Source of the DNA: JBEAOO01 sp041164825 | Lineage (GTDB): Bacteria; Pseudomonadota; Gammaproteobacteria; Burkholderiales; Burkholderiaceae_C | Assembly: GCA_041164825.1 (NCBI GenBank) | Contig: JBEAOO010000069.1 | Location: 1-15,287, forward strand | Reading direction: 5' to 3' | Length of the DNA stretch: 15,287 bases | Shown: piece by piece, positions 1 to 6,967 of the stretch | Layout: every line of letters begins with the position of its first letter | Position numbering within the stretch: position 1 is the stretch's first letter | Made by a program: the position numbers and the translations under genes | Notes under the pieces: generated by a model | What the model was told of the DNA's origin: nothing | Databases searched by the model: none | Seen by the model: the letters and a program-made list of their open reading frames with translations, nothing else

Positions 1-689
<689 letters not shown>

Positions 690-768
690 CGGACGGGGCA
701 GCACGCGCGGGCTCAACGGGGGGGGCGGGCGGTGCCCTTGCTCGCCGGAGTTCAATGCCACCTGACCG

Positions 769-800
769 AAAAAAAGGCGCCTCTCGGAGACGCCTTTTCT
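769..800. terminator. Bidirectional rho-independent terminator between clpB and the convergent gene
   Basis: The stem AAAAGGCG (772-779) with CTC (781-783) pairs with GAG (787-789) and CGCCTTTT (791-798) around a TCG loop, with one C/A mismatch. On the plus strand it ends in TTTTCT. On the minus strand it ends in a run of seven T. It therefore suits both clpB (+) and the minus-strand gene ending at 855. Confidence 0.8.
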
Positions 801-854
801 CTGTGATGCTTGCGCTGGCGCCGCCTCGCTTGTGCGTGCCCACGCCTCAGTCTC

Positions 855-2108
855 TCAGGCGTCGCTCAGCGTGCCGTCGAGGTTTTGCAGTTGCACCCGG
901 GCCAGGGTGAGGTTGGCCTGGGTTTGGTCGAGCACGGCGTGCACGGCCAAGCCGGGGCGGCCGGGCAGGGGGCGCAGCAGCAGGTGGTGCTGGCCCAGGG
1001 TGATGGCAGCTTCGGGCAGCGTTTGCCCCAGGCCCATGGCCCGGCTCGACGCCCACATGGCCGACAACAACTGCTGCCCGTGCGAGGCCAGGGTGTTGGC
1101 CTCGGGCCGGGCGCCAGCGTGCACCAGCGGCAGCCCCGTGCTGTGGTCAAACACGCAGGCGCTGACCATGCCTTTGATCGCCACCACCTTGTCAATGTAG
1201 CTTTGCAGCGGCGCTTCAATCACCGGGCTGCTGTGGGCGGCTGCGGCGGGTGAGGTGCGACGGTCAAAGGGCACGGGCGCCGATGCCGGCGTGAATTCGA
1301 ACGCGCCGTCGGCGTGGGGCGCCGGTGCCGCTGCGCCGGCCGTGGCCGGCCTGGGGCCTGAGGGCACCGAGGGCGGCGGTGCGTCACGCAGGCGGTTCCA
1401 GCTGCTGCTGATGAAGTTCCACGCGTCAGACGGGCGGTTCACCCGCGGCGTGGTTTGCACCTCGATGTGGGCTTCGCGCGCCATGTCGCTGCCCACTTGG
1501 GCGAGATTGCCCGGTGCCGCCAGCGGCATCAGCAGCAATTGGCGGCTCGGCCAGGGGCCGGCGCGCATGGCGTCTTGCAGCGGGCGCAAGGCGGTGTGGA
1601 GCGCGTGGGCGGGCAAGGCGCCGACCATCAGCACACCCAACCGCGCATGGCCCAGCAAGGTGTGGGCCATGGCGTGGCGGGTGGTGGTGTCGGCGTCAAC
1701 CTCGGTGGAGTACAAGCGCAGGGCCCGGCCGCCGGGTGTGGGCAGGTCCACAAATTCCAGCGACGCGAGCTCATGGCCGAAGCCCTGGCGCCGGATCGAC
1801 AGTTGCTGCACCGCTTGGCTGCTGGCTGCAGCCAAGCGCGCCAGCAGGCTGCGCGAGGTGCGGGTGCCGAGGTCGTGCAAAGCGATGAAGTCGGGAGTGA
1901 GGTGCTCGAACTGCTGTTGCAGCGCCAAGCCCGCGTCACACGACACAAACAACTCGCGCAAGGTGGCGCTGACGCGAACACCGATGTCGGTGGCCGCGGT
2001 ACGAACCTCGGGTTCATCGTCGAGCAAGCGCGTGGGTTCGGCCTCCACGGCTCGGGTGGCGAGCCACTCGGATGTGACATCACGCTGGTGCGGGCTGGAT
2101 GTGGCCAT
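855..2108 (-). CDS. Two-domain protein of unknown function with roadblock/LC7-like C-terminus (paralogue 1)
   Basis: Predicted cytoplasmic protein of 417 residues with no signal peptide or membrane segment. Residues ~75-240 form an alpha/beta-looking region. Residues ~241-297 are a Pro/Ala-rich linker. Residues ~298-412 resemble the roadblock/LC7 fold: GMVSACVFDHSTGLPLVHAG near the start, an AMGLGQTLPEAAITLG segment, and the closing strand and helix AVHAVLDQTQANLTLARVQL. The same architecture recurs in the gene at 6968-8152 and the two can be aligned over both main domains, so they look like paralogues. Roadblock domains often act as dimerisation platforms for small GTPases or as regulators, but no GTPase partner lies here and the function is unknown. 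I chose ATG 2108 because the first 85 codons of the longer open frame would run into the nadB promoter region; no clear ribosome binding site decides it. The gene diverges from nadB. Confidence 0.7.
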   Translation of the reverse strand: MATSSPHQRDVTSEWLATRAVEAEPTRLLDDEPEVRTAATDIGVRVSATLRELFVSCDAGLALQQQFEHLTPDFIALHDLGTRTSRSLLARLAAASSQAVQQLSIRRQGFGHELASLEFVDLPTPGGRALRLYSTEVDADTTTRHAMAHTLLGHARLGVLMVGALPAHALHTALRPLQDAMRAGPWPSRQLLLMPLAAPGNLAQVGSDMAREAHIEVQTTPRVNRPSDAWNFISSSWNRLRDAPPPSVPSGPRPATAGAAAPAPHADGAFEFTPASAPVPFDRRTSPAAAAHSSPVIEAPLQSYIDKVVAIKGMVSACVFDHSTGLPLVHAGARPEANTLASHGQQLLSAMWASSRAMGLGQTLPEAAITLGQHHLLLRPLPGRPGLAVHAVLDQTQANLTLARVQLQNLDGTLSDA

Positions 2109-2311
2109 GATCGGACTGAACTGCTGGTGAACCAAGTGATGGGCGCCGAGCTTGACACGGTGCGCAGTGAATGGCCGCGTTGGAGCTGTAAAAGTTGGTG
2201 CGGTGTGAGAGCTCTGACTGAACATGGTCGCATGCTTGCAACGGCGCGTCACCGGGATGATCCCCGTTTTTGCACGGGAATCCCTGGCGCGCAGGGCCTT
2301 GCCCCCGCCGA

Positions 2312-2317
2312 TAGAAT
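2312..2317 (+). promoter_or_regulatory. Candidate -10 element for nadB
   Basis: TAGAAT resembles the sigma-70 -10 box and would start transcription near 2324, about 70 bases before the nadB ATG. No good -35 box lies 16-18 bases upstream, so this rests on one hexamer and position. Confidence 0.3.
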
Positions 2318-2392
2318 TGCGCCAGCCTTTTGGGTGCTCTGCGGCTGGGGCGCCCCCACTCATGCGTGCGCTCGTTCGCCCGCCACACCGAC

Positions 2393-4045
2393 ATGCCGGA
2401 TTCCTCAGTGCCTTCCTCTTCCATCGCCCCTGTGGTCATCGTGGGCGCCGGCTTGGCCGGTCTGACTGTGGCGCTGCACTTGGCGCAAAGCGTGCCGGTG
2501 GTCGTGCTGGCCAAGCGAAATTTTGAAGAGGGCGCCACGGCCTGGGCGCAAGGTGGCATCGTGGGCGTGCTGGGCAGTGACGACAGCATCGAGTCCCATG
2601 TGCGCGACACGCAAGACGCGGGCGCCGGCTTGGTGGACGAACACACGGCCCGCTTCATCGCGCAACAAAGCGCCGAAGCCATTGCGTGGCTGGTGAACCA
2701 GGGCGTGGCGTTTTCGCCCGACCCGGAGGGCCCGCTCGGCCTGCACCTCACGCGAGAAGGCGGCCACGCCGTGCGCCGCATTGCCCACGCGGCCGATGCC
2801 ACGGGCAAGGCGATCCACGACGTGCTGCTGGCCGCCGTGCGCCGCCACCCCAACATCACGCTGCGCGAGCGTTGGATGGCGATTGATCTGATCACCTCGC
2901 GCCTGCTCAAGCGCGATGAGGCGCCGCGCTGCTACGGCATTTACGCGCTCGACATCGACACCCAAAAGGTCGAGACGCTCGCGGCCTCAGCGGTGGTGAT
3001 GTCGACCGGTGGTGTCGGCAAGGTCTACCGCTACACCAGCAACCCCGAGACATCTACCGGCGACGGCATTGCGATGGCTTGGCGCGCGGGCTGCCGCATC
3101 GGCAACATGGAGTTCATCCAGTTTCACCCGACTTGCCTGTACCACCCGCAGGAGCGCAGCTTCTTGATCACCGAAGCGCTGCGCGGCGAGGGCGGCTTGC
3201 TCAAGTTGCCCGACGGCACGCGCTTCATGCCCGCGCACGACGAGCGGGCCGAGTTGGCGCCGCGCGATGTGGTGGCCCGGGCGATCGACTTCGAGATGAA
3301 AAAGCACGGCCTCGACTACGTGCTGCTCGACGCCACGCACCTGGGTGAAGCCTTCTTGAAGGAGCACTTCCCCACCATTTTTGCCCGCTGTCTGCACCTG
3401 GGCATCGACATCTCCAAGCAGCCCATTCCGGTGGTGCCGGCCGCTCACTACACCTGCGGCGGCGTGGTCACCGATTTGTTGGGCCGCACCGATTTGCCCG
3501 GCCTCTACGCTGTGGGCGAAACCACCTATACCGGCCTGCACGGCGCCAACCGCCTGGCCAGCAACTCGCTGCTCGAATGCGTGGTGCTGGGCAAGACCAC
3601 GGCCGACGACATCTTGGCCCACGCCGCGGTCAACCCGCCGTCGCTGCCGGCGTGGGATGAGAGCCAGGTGGAGAACGCCGACGAACAGGTCGTCATCTCG
3701 CACAACTGGGACGAGCTGCGCCTGTTGATGTGGAACTACGTGGGCATCGTGCGCACCACCAAGCGGCTGGAGCGTGCGCTGCACCGCATCGAGTTGCTGC
3801 GCAGCGAGATCGAGGAGTACTACGCCAACTTCCGCGTCACGCGAGATTTGTTGGAGTTGCGCAATCTGGTGGAGTGCGCCGAGCTGATCGTGCGCTCCGC
3901 CCTGATGCGCCACGAAAGCCGCGGCCTGCACTTCAGCCGCGACTACCCGCAGACACTGCCCGTGAGTTTCCCCACCGTGCTGGTGCGCGACACGAGCCGC
4001 CGCGACGGACGTGGTAAGGGGCACAGCGCAGGACTGTGTCGCTGA
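2393..4045 (+). CDS. nadB: L-aspartate oxidase NadB
   Basis: FAD enzyme that oxidises L-aspartate to iminoaspartate, the first step of de novo NAD synthesis; NadA uses the product. The 550-residue protein matches the family's usual length (~530-550). Visible are the N-terminal dinucleotide-binding GAGLAG (18-23), HLTREGGH with the active-site Glu (122), FIQFHPT with His 245, APRD with Arg 291, PAAHYTCGG with His 352, and GLHGANRLASNSLLE with Arg 387. These align with the catalytic residues known in the E. coli enzyme. The C-terminal helical region (VGIVRTTKRLERAL) is also intact. ATG 2393 gives about 12 residues before the first strand, as in homologues. An in-frame ATG at 2330 is possible, and neither has a strong ribosome binding site. 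The C-terminus has a short basic tail after the usual end. It diverges from the gene at 855-2108 and faces the comFB-nadC-nadA unit. Confidence 0.96.
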   Translation: MPDSSVPSSSIAPVVIVGAGLAGLTVALHLAQSVPVVVLAKRNFEEGATAWAQGGIVGVLGSDDSIESHVRDTQDAGAGLVDEHTARFIAQQSAEAIAWLVNQGVAFSPDPEGPLGLHLTREGGHAVRRIAHAADATGKAIHDVLLAAVRRHPNITLRERWMAIDLITSRLLKRDEAPRCYGIYALDIDTQKVETLAASAVVMSTGGVGKVYRYTSNPETSTGDGIAMAWRAGCRIGNMEFIQFHPTCLYHPQERSFLITEALRGEGGLLKLPDGTRFMPAHDERAELAPRDVVARAIDFEMKKHGLDYVLLDATHLGEAFLKEHFPTIFARCLHLGIDISKQPIPVVPAAHYTCGGVVTDLLGRTDLPGLYAVGETTYTGLHGANRLASNSLLECVVLGKTTADDILAHAAVNPPSLPAWDESQVENADEQVVISHNWDELRLLMWNYVGIVRTTKRLERALHRIELLRSEIEEYYANFRVTRDLLELRNLVECAELIVRSALMRHESRGLHFSRDYPQTLPVSFPTVLVRDTSRRDGRGKGHSAGLCR

Positions 4046-4095
4046 GGACTCCGGCCTCGGTCTCGGTTTGACTGCGCGCGCCGAGGCAGGTGCTC

Positions 4096-4191
4096 GGAGC
4101 GCAGTGCCGCATTCGCTTTGCTCCGTGTCCTCCGCCGGCCTGCGGCCGACTCCCCCTTTACCTGCGCAACGCGAATGCGGCACTGCGCTCC
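4096..4191 (-). repeat. Hairpin repeat A (21-bp perfect arms, conserved loop blocks)
   Basis: The arms at 4096-4116 and 4171-4191 are perfect 21-base inverted complements around a 54-base loop. The loop holds TGCTCCGTGTCCTCC (4119-4133) and TCCCCCTTTACCTGCGC (4151-4167). Both blocks recur exactly, reverse-complemented, in repeat B. The arms do not resemble those of B. I do not recognise the family by name. Strand is set minus so that both copies read in the same sense as B. Confidence 0.8.
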
Positions 4192-4240
4192 CTGAACCAG
4201 CGGTGGCATGCCACGTCGACGCATGCCGCAGTGGGTGCAG

Positions 4241-4345
4241 GGGCGGTGATGGGCCGGGGCGATGTGCGCAGGTAAAGGGGGAATGGGCCGACCGAAGGGA
4301 GGACCAGGAGGACACGGAGCACATTGCCCCGGCCCATCGCCGCCC
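4241..4345 (+). repeat. Hairpin repeat B (27-bp near-perfect arms, same loop blocks)
   Basis: The arms at 4241-4267 and 4319-4345 pair over 27 positions with two mismatches. The interior carries GCGCAGGTAAAGGGGGA (4266-4282) and GGAGGACACGGAGCA (4307-4321), whose outer ends overlap the arms. They are exact reverse complements of the two blocks in repeat A. The segment between the blocks is 24 bases here and 17 in A, with little similarity. Confidence 0.8.
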
Positions 4346-4470
4346 TCGCGCCGATCGTCGAACGGGAATCCTCCGAACGCCAAGCGACCTCAGGTCAAGC
4401 GCGGCAACATGCTGGGCGCCGAGGTCCTTGGCCGGCGATTGGCTCTATGTTCGGACTCAAGCCTGCACGA

Positions 4471-4502
4471 GATCGGTACGCGCAGCAGCAAAGCGCCCGA
4501 TC
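4471..4502 (-). terminator. Possible stem-loop just after comFB
   Basis: GATCGG (4471-4476) pairs with CCGATC (4497-4502), with an inner GCGC/GCGC pairing. It lies directly downstream of the comFB stop codon on the minus strand. There is no T run, so it is at best an RNA-end stabiliser or a weak terminator. Confidence 0.3.
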
Positions 4503-4504
4503 GA

Positions 4505-4792
4505 TCAGGCGCGGGCGCGCATGGCGACGCGTGCCTGCACAAACTCAAACGCAAACTCCACCGCGTCGGCAATCAGGCGCTCGGTGTCCGCGCGCTCTTT
4601 GTCGCTCAGGTAAAACGAAAAATCCACCGCATGGCGGATGTAGCGCGCTGGCAGGCGGTTGAGCGCCACGCAGGCCACATCGGGCAAAAAGCCGCGCTCG
4701 GCCAGGTGGGCAAACGTGGTTTGGCGGTCACGGATGCGGGCAATCACGGCCGCTTCGTGGTGGTTGCGGATGGATTCGAATTCGTCGTTCAT
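4505..4792 (-). CDS. ComFB-family small protein
   Basis: A 95-residue cytoplasmic protein. The core LPDVACVALNRLPARYIRH (36-54) is the hallmark of the ComFB family (late competence development protein ComFB), preceded by a helix MNDEFESIRNHHEAAVIARI. The Cys-rich motif of Bacillus members is reduced to one Cys (41). Cyanobacterial ComFB-domain proteins have been reported as cyclic dinucleotide receptors; whether that holds here is unknown. ATG 4792 is chosen because it begins where the conserved part begins; the longer frame to 4903 would overlap the end of nadC. The gene lies 97 bases downstream of nadC on the same strand, so it may be the last gene of the nadA-nadC transcript. No strong ribosome binding site is visible. 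Confidence 0.82.
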   Translation of the reverse strand: MNDEFESIRNHHEAAVIARIRDRQTTFAHLAERGFLPDVACVALNRLPARYIRHAVDFSFYLSDKERADTERLIADAVEFAFEFVQARVAMRARA

Positions 4793-4889
4793 GGCGGGCC
4801 ACAAGGTCGGGGAGATCCGTCGAGTGTGTGCGGCCTGCCAGATCGCTGATGCGCCCAAATGCCGCGCTGAATGGGCTTTGTTCAGACCT

Positions 4890-5756
4890 TCAGATGCGCT
4901 CAAGCACCCGCATCGAGTAGTCGGTCGCGCGCACGTCCTTGGTCAACGCGCCGATCGAGATGCGGTCGACGCCGGTGCTGGCGATGTCGCGCACCGTGTC
5001 CATGTTGACGCCGCCCGAGACCTCGAGCACCGCCCGCCCGGCGTTCAGCGCCACGGCCTCGCGCATGCCGGCGAGGTCGAAGTTGTCGAGCATCACATTG
5101 CGCGCGCCATGCTCAATGGCCTGGGCCAATTGCGCCAGGCCTTCGACCTCAATCTGGATGTCCACGCCGGCATGCAACGCCTCGGCCGCGGCCAGCACCT
5201 GCGGAATGCCGCCCGCCGAGGCAATGTGGTTTTCCTTGATCAGGATGCCGTGCCACAGCGCCATGCGCTGGTTGTGGCCGCCGCCCACGCGCACCGCGTA
5301 CTTCTGCGCTTGGCGCAGGCCGGGCAGGGTTTTGCGGGTGTCGAGGATGGCGCAGCCCTTGGGGTTGGGCGAGGCGCCGGCAATCGCGTCCACATGGCGG
5401 CGGGTGGTGGTGGCGGTGCCGCTCAGCAGCTGCAAAAAATTGAGCCCGGGCCGCTCGGCCGAGAGCAGCGCCCGAGCGCGGCCTTCGATGTGGCAGACCA
5501 GCGTGTTGGCGGCCATGCGCTCACCTTCTGCGCAGTGCCAGTCGATGGTGACTTCGTTGTCGACAGCGGCGAAGCAGGCGTCAAACCATTCACGGCCGCA
5601 CAGCACGGCTTCTTCGCGCACCAGCACGCGGGCGCGCACGCGCTGGTCGTCGGGCACGAGCAGGGCGGTCCAGTCTTGGCGGCCGATGTCTTCGGAGAGC
5701 GCGTCGCGCACATTGCGCTCGCGAGCGGATGCCAGGGTTTCGTTGCGGTCGAACAT
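4890..5756 (-). CDS. nadC: Nicotinate-nucleotide pyrophosphorylase (quinolinate phosphoribosyltransferase) NadC
   Basis: Converts quinolinate and phosphoribosyl pyrophosphate to nicotinate mononucleotide, CO2 and pyrophosphate, the third step of de novo NAD synthesis. Its 288 residues are the normal length. Family signatures are present in order: ERPGLNFLQLLSG (101-113), DTRKTLPGLR (139-148), KYAVRVGGGHNQR (152-164), KENH (174-177), EVE (203-205), LDN (223-225), SGG (247-249) and SIG (267-269). ATG 5756 lies 3 bases beyond the nadA stop codon, so the two are surely co-transcribed and probably translationally coupled. It is cytoplasmic and probably a dimer, as in the family. Confidence 0.97.
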   Translation of the reverse strand: MFDRNETLASARERNVRDALSEDIGRQDWTALLVPDDQRVRARVLVREEAVLCGREWFDACFAAVDNEVTIDWHCAEGERMAANTLVCHIEGRARALLSAERPGLNFLQLLSGTATTTRRHVDAIAGASPNPKGCAILDTRKTLPGLRQAQKYAVRVGGGHNQRMALWHGILIKENHIASAGGIPQVLAAAEALHAGVDIQIEVEGLAQLAQAIEHGARNVMLDNFDLAGMREAVALNAGRAVLEVSGGVNMDTVRDIASTGVDRISIGALTKDVRATDYSMRVLERI

Positions 5757-5759
5757 GGT

Positions 5760-6872
5760 TCAGGCGGCTCCGATGTTCGGCACCAGGCCGGAGGCGGCGG
5801 TGGCCAACGCCTTGGTTTGCGCGGCCGTGAAATCGAGCATGCGCTGGATGCAGTGCTGGGCTTCGGCGCGGATGCCTTCTTCCACCTCAATCTCGCCCGT
5901 GCCTTGCTCCAAACAAGCCACCACGCCTTGCAGCGCGTTCATCGCCATCCAAGGGCAGTGCGCGCAGCTCTTGCAGGTGGCGCTGTTGCCGGCGGTGGGT
6001 GCTTCGATCAGCGTTTTGCCCGGCGCCAGCTGGCGCATGCGGTGCATCATGCCGTTGTCGGTGGCGACGATGTAGGTCTGCGCCTTGCCCTCAACCACCG
6101 CCTTGAGCAGGGCCGAGGTCGAGCCCACCACGTCGGCCTGGGCCACCACGGCTTCGGGCGATTCGGGGTGCACCAGCACCATGGCGTCAGGGTGCTGTTG
6201 GCGCAGCAGGTCGAGCTCCAGGCCCTTGAACTCGTCGTGCACGATGCAGGCGCCGTTCCACATCAGCATGTCGGCCCCGGTTTTCTGCTGGATGTAGCGG
6301 CCGAGGTGGCGGTCGGGCGCCCACAGGATTTTTTCGCCCTGCGCCTTCAGGTGGCTGACGATGGCCAGCGCGCAGGAGCTGGTGACCATCCAATCGGCGC
6401 GGGCCTTCACGGCCGCACTGGTGTTGGCATAGACCACCACTTTGCGGTCGGGGTGGGCGTCGCAAAAGGCGGCGAAATCGTCGGCCGGGCAACCCAGGTC
6501 GAGCGAGCAGGTGGCGTCCAGGTCGGGCATCAGCACGCGCTTGCCCGGGCTCAAAATTTTGGCGCTCTCACCCATGAAGCGCACGCCCGCCACCACCAAG
6601 GTTTGAGCGGTGTGGTCGCGGCCAAAGCGGGCCATCTCCAGTGAGTCGGCGACGATGCCGCCGGTCTCCAGCGCCAGGTCTTGCAGGTCGCCGTCGACGT
6701 AGTAGTGGGCCACCAACACGGCGTTGTGTTGCTTGAGCAGCGCGGCGGCGCGGGCCTTCCAGGTGGCGCGCTCGGGCAGCGTCAGCGGCGCAGGCACCTT
6801 GGCCCAGGCGTGGGCGGTGCAGGTGGCACCGGCGGCGTCTTGTTTGTCGTAATCGAACTGCACTTGGCTCAT
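5760..6872 (-). CDS. nadA: Quinolinate synthase NadA
   Basis: Iron-sulfur enzyme condensing iminoaspartate (from NadB) with dihydroxyacetone phosphate to quinolinate. It has 370 residues from ATG 6872. The three cluster-ligand cysteines known from E. coli are visible as C122 (ATCSLDLGCP), C209 (NGACIVHDEF) and C306, the last Cys of CKSCAHCP (300-307); the latter also keeps the CxxCxxC motif. Substrate-site signatures AHYYVD (55-60), SLEMARFG (77-84), YANTSAAVKA (148-157) and HPESP (235-239) are intact. An upstream GTG at 6893 would add seven residues; ATG 6872 is preferred, though neither has a clear ribosome binding site. It lies 95 bases after the roadblock-like gene 6968-8152 and overlaps the control of nadC by tight spacing. 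Confidence 0.96.
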   Translation of the reverse strand: MSQVQFDYDKQDAAGATCTAHAWAKVPAPLTLPERATWKARAAALLKQHNAVLVAHYYVDGDLQDLALETGGIVADSLEMARFGRDHTAQTLVVAGVRFMGESAKILSPGKRVLMPDLDATCSLDLGCPADDFAAFCDAHPDRKVVVYANTSAAVKARADWMVTSSCALAIVSHLKAQGEKILWAPDRHLGRYIQQKTGADMLMWNGACIVHDEFKGLELDLLRQQHPDAMVLVHPESPEAVVAQADVVGSTSALLKAVVEGKAQTYIVATDNGMMHRMRQLAPGKTLIEAPTAGNSATCKSCAHCPWMAMNALQGVVACLEQGTGEIEVEEGIRAEAQHCIQRMLDFTAAQTKALATAASGLVPNIGAA

Positions 6873-6967
6873 GGCATCGAACTGTGAAAGCACGGGCCGT
6901 GACCCGCAGAGCAGATGATGTTAGCCGAGTGGCCGAGGCGCCACGCTCGCCCTGGGCGGCCGGCCGA

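Larger units (their letters stand above)
4046..4504. other. Gene-free stretch with twin hairpin repeats
   Basis: These 459 bases between the nadB stop and the comFB stop hold no convincing gene. The open frames across them lack family resemblance and are broken by repeats. Contents in order: a small stem GCCTCGG (4054-4060)/CCGAGGC (4081-4087) that could end nadB transcripts but has no T run; hairpin repeat A (4096-4191); a 12-base palindrome GTGGCATGCCAC (4203-4214); hairpin repeat B (4241-4345); about 125 bases in which I see nothing; and a stem just after comFB (4471-4502). Confidence 0.75.

Noticed and set aside
1455..2465. Plus-strand open frame (336 codons) opposite the first roadblock-like gene
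   Set aside because: The minus-strand frame has domain structure and a paralogue in the window; this one does not.
2987..4324. Minus-strand open frame (445 codons) opposite nadB and into the repeat region
   Set aside because: Antisense to a well-conserved gene, with no recognisable domain; its C-coding half only mirrors nadB codons.
4096..4345. Inverted repeats as ends of an insertion sequence
   Set aside because: Only about 50 bases lie between the two repeats, no transposase is present, and no flanking target duplication was seen.
4011..4613. Open frames across the gene-free stretch that could be read as hypothetical proteins
   Set aside because: They run through both hairpin repeats and into the reverse strand of comFB, and lack a ribosome binding site or protein-like pattern.
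4659..6644. Long plus-strand open frame (661 codons) opposite nadC and nadA
   Set aside because: It is a mirror frame of two certain genes in GC-rich DNA, rich in His, Ala, Gly and Val with no family resemblance.
6891..6901. Palindrome CACGGGCCGTG before nadA as an operator
   Set aside because: Short and GC-rich, so likely by chance in this DNA, and it matches no NAD regulator site I can name.
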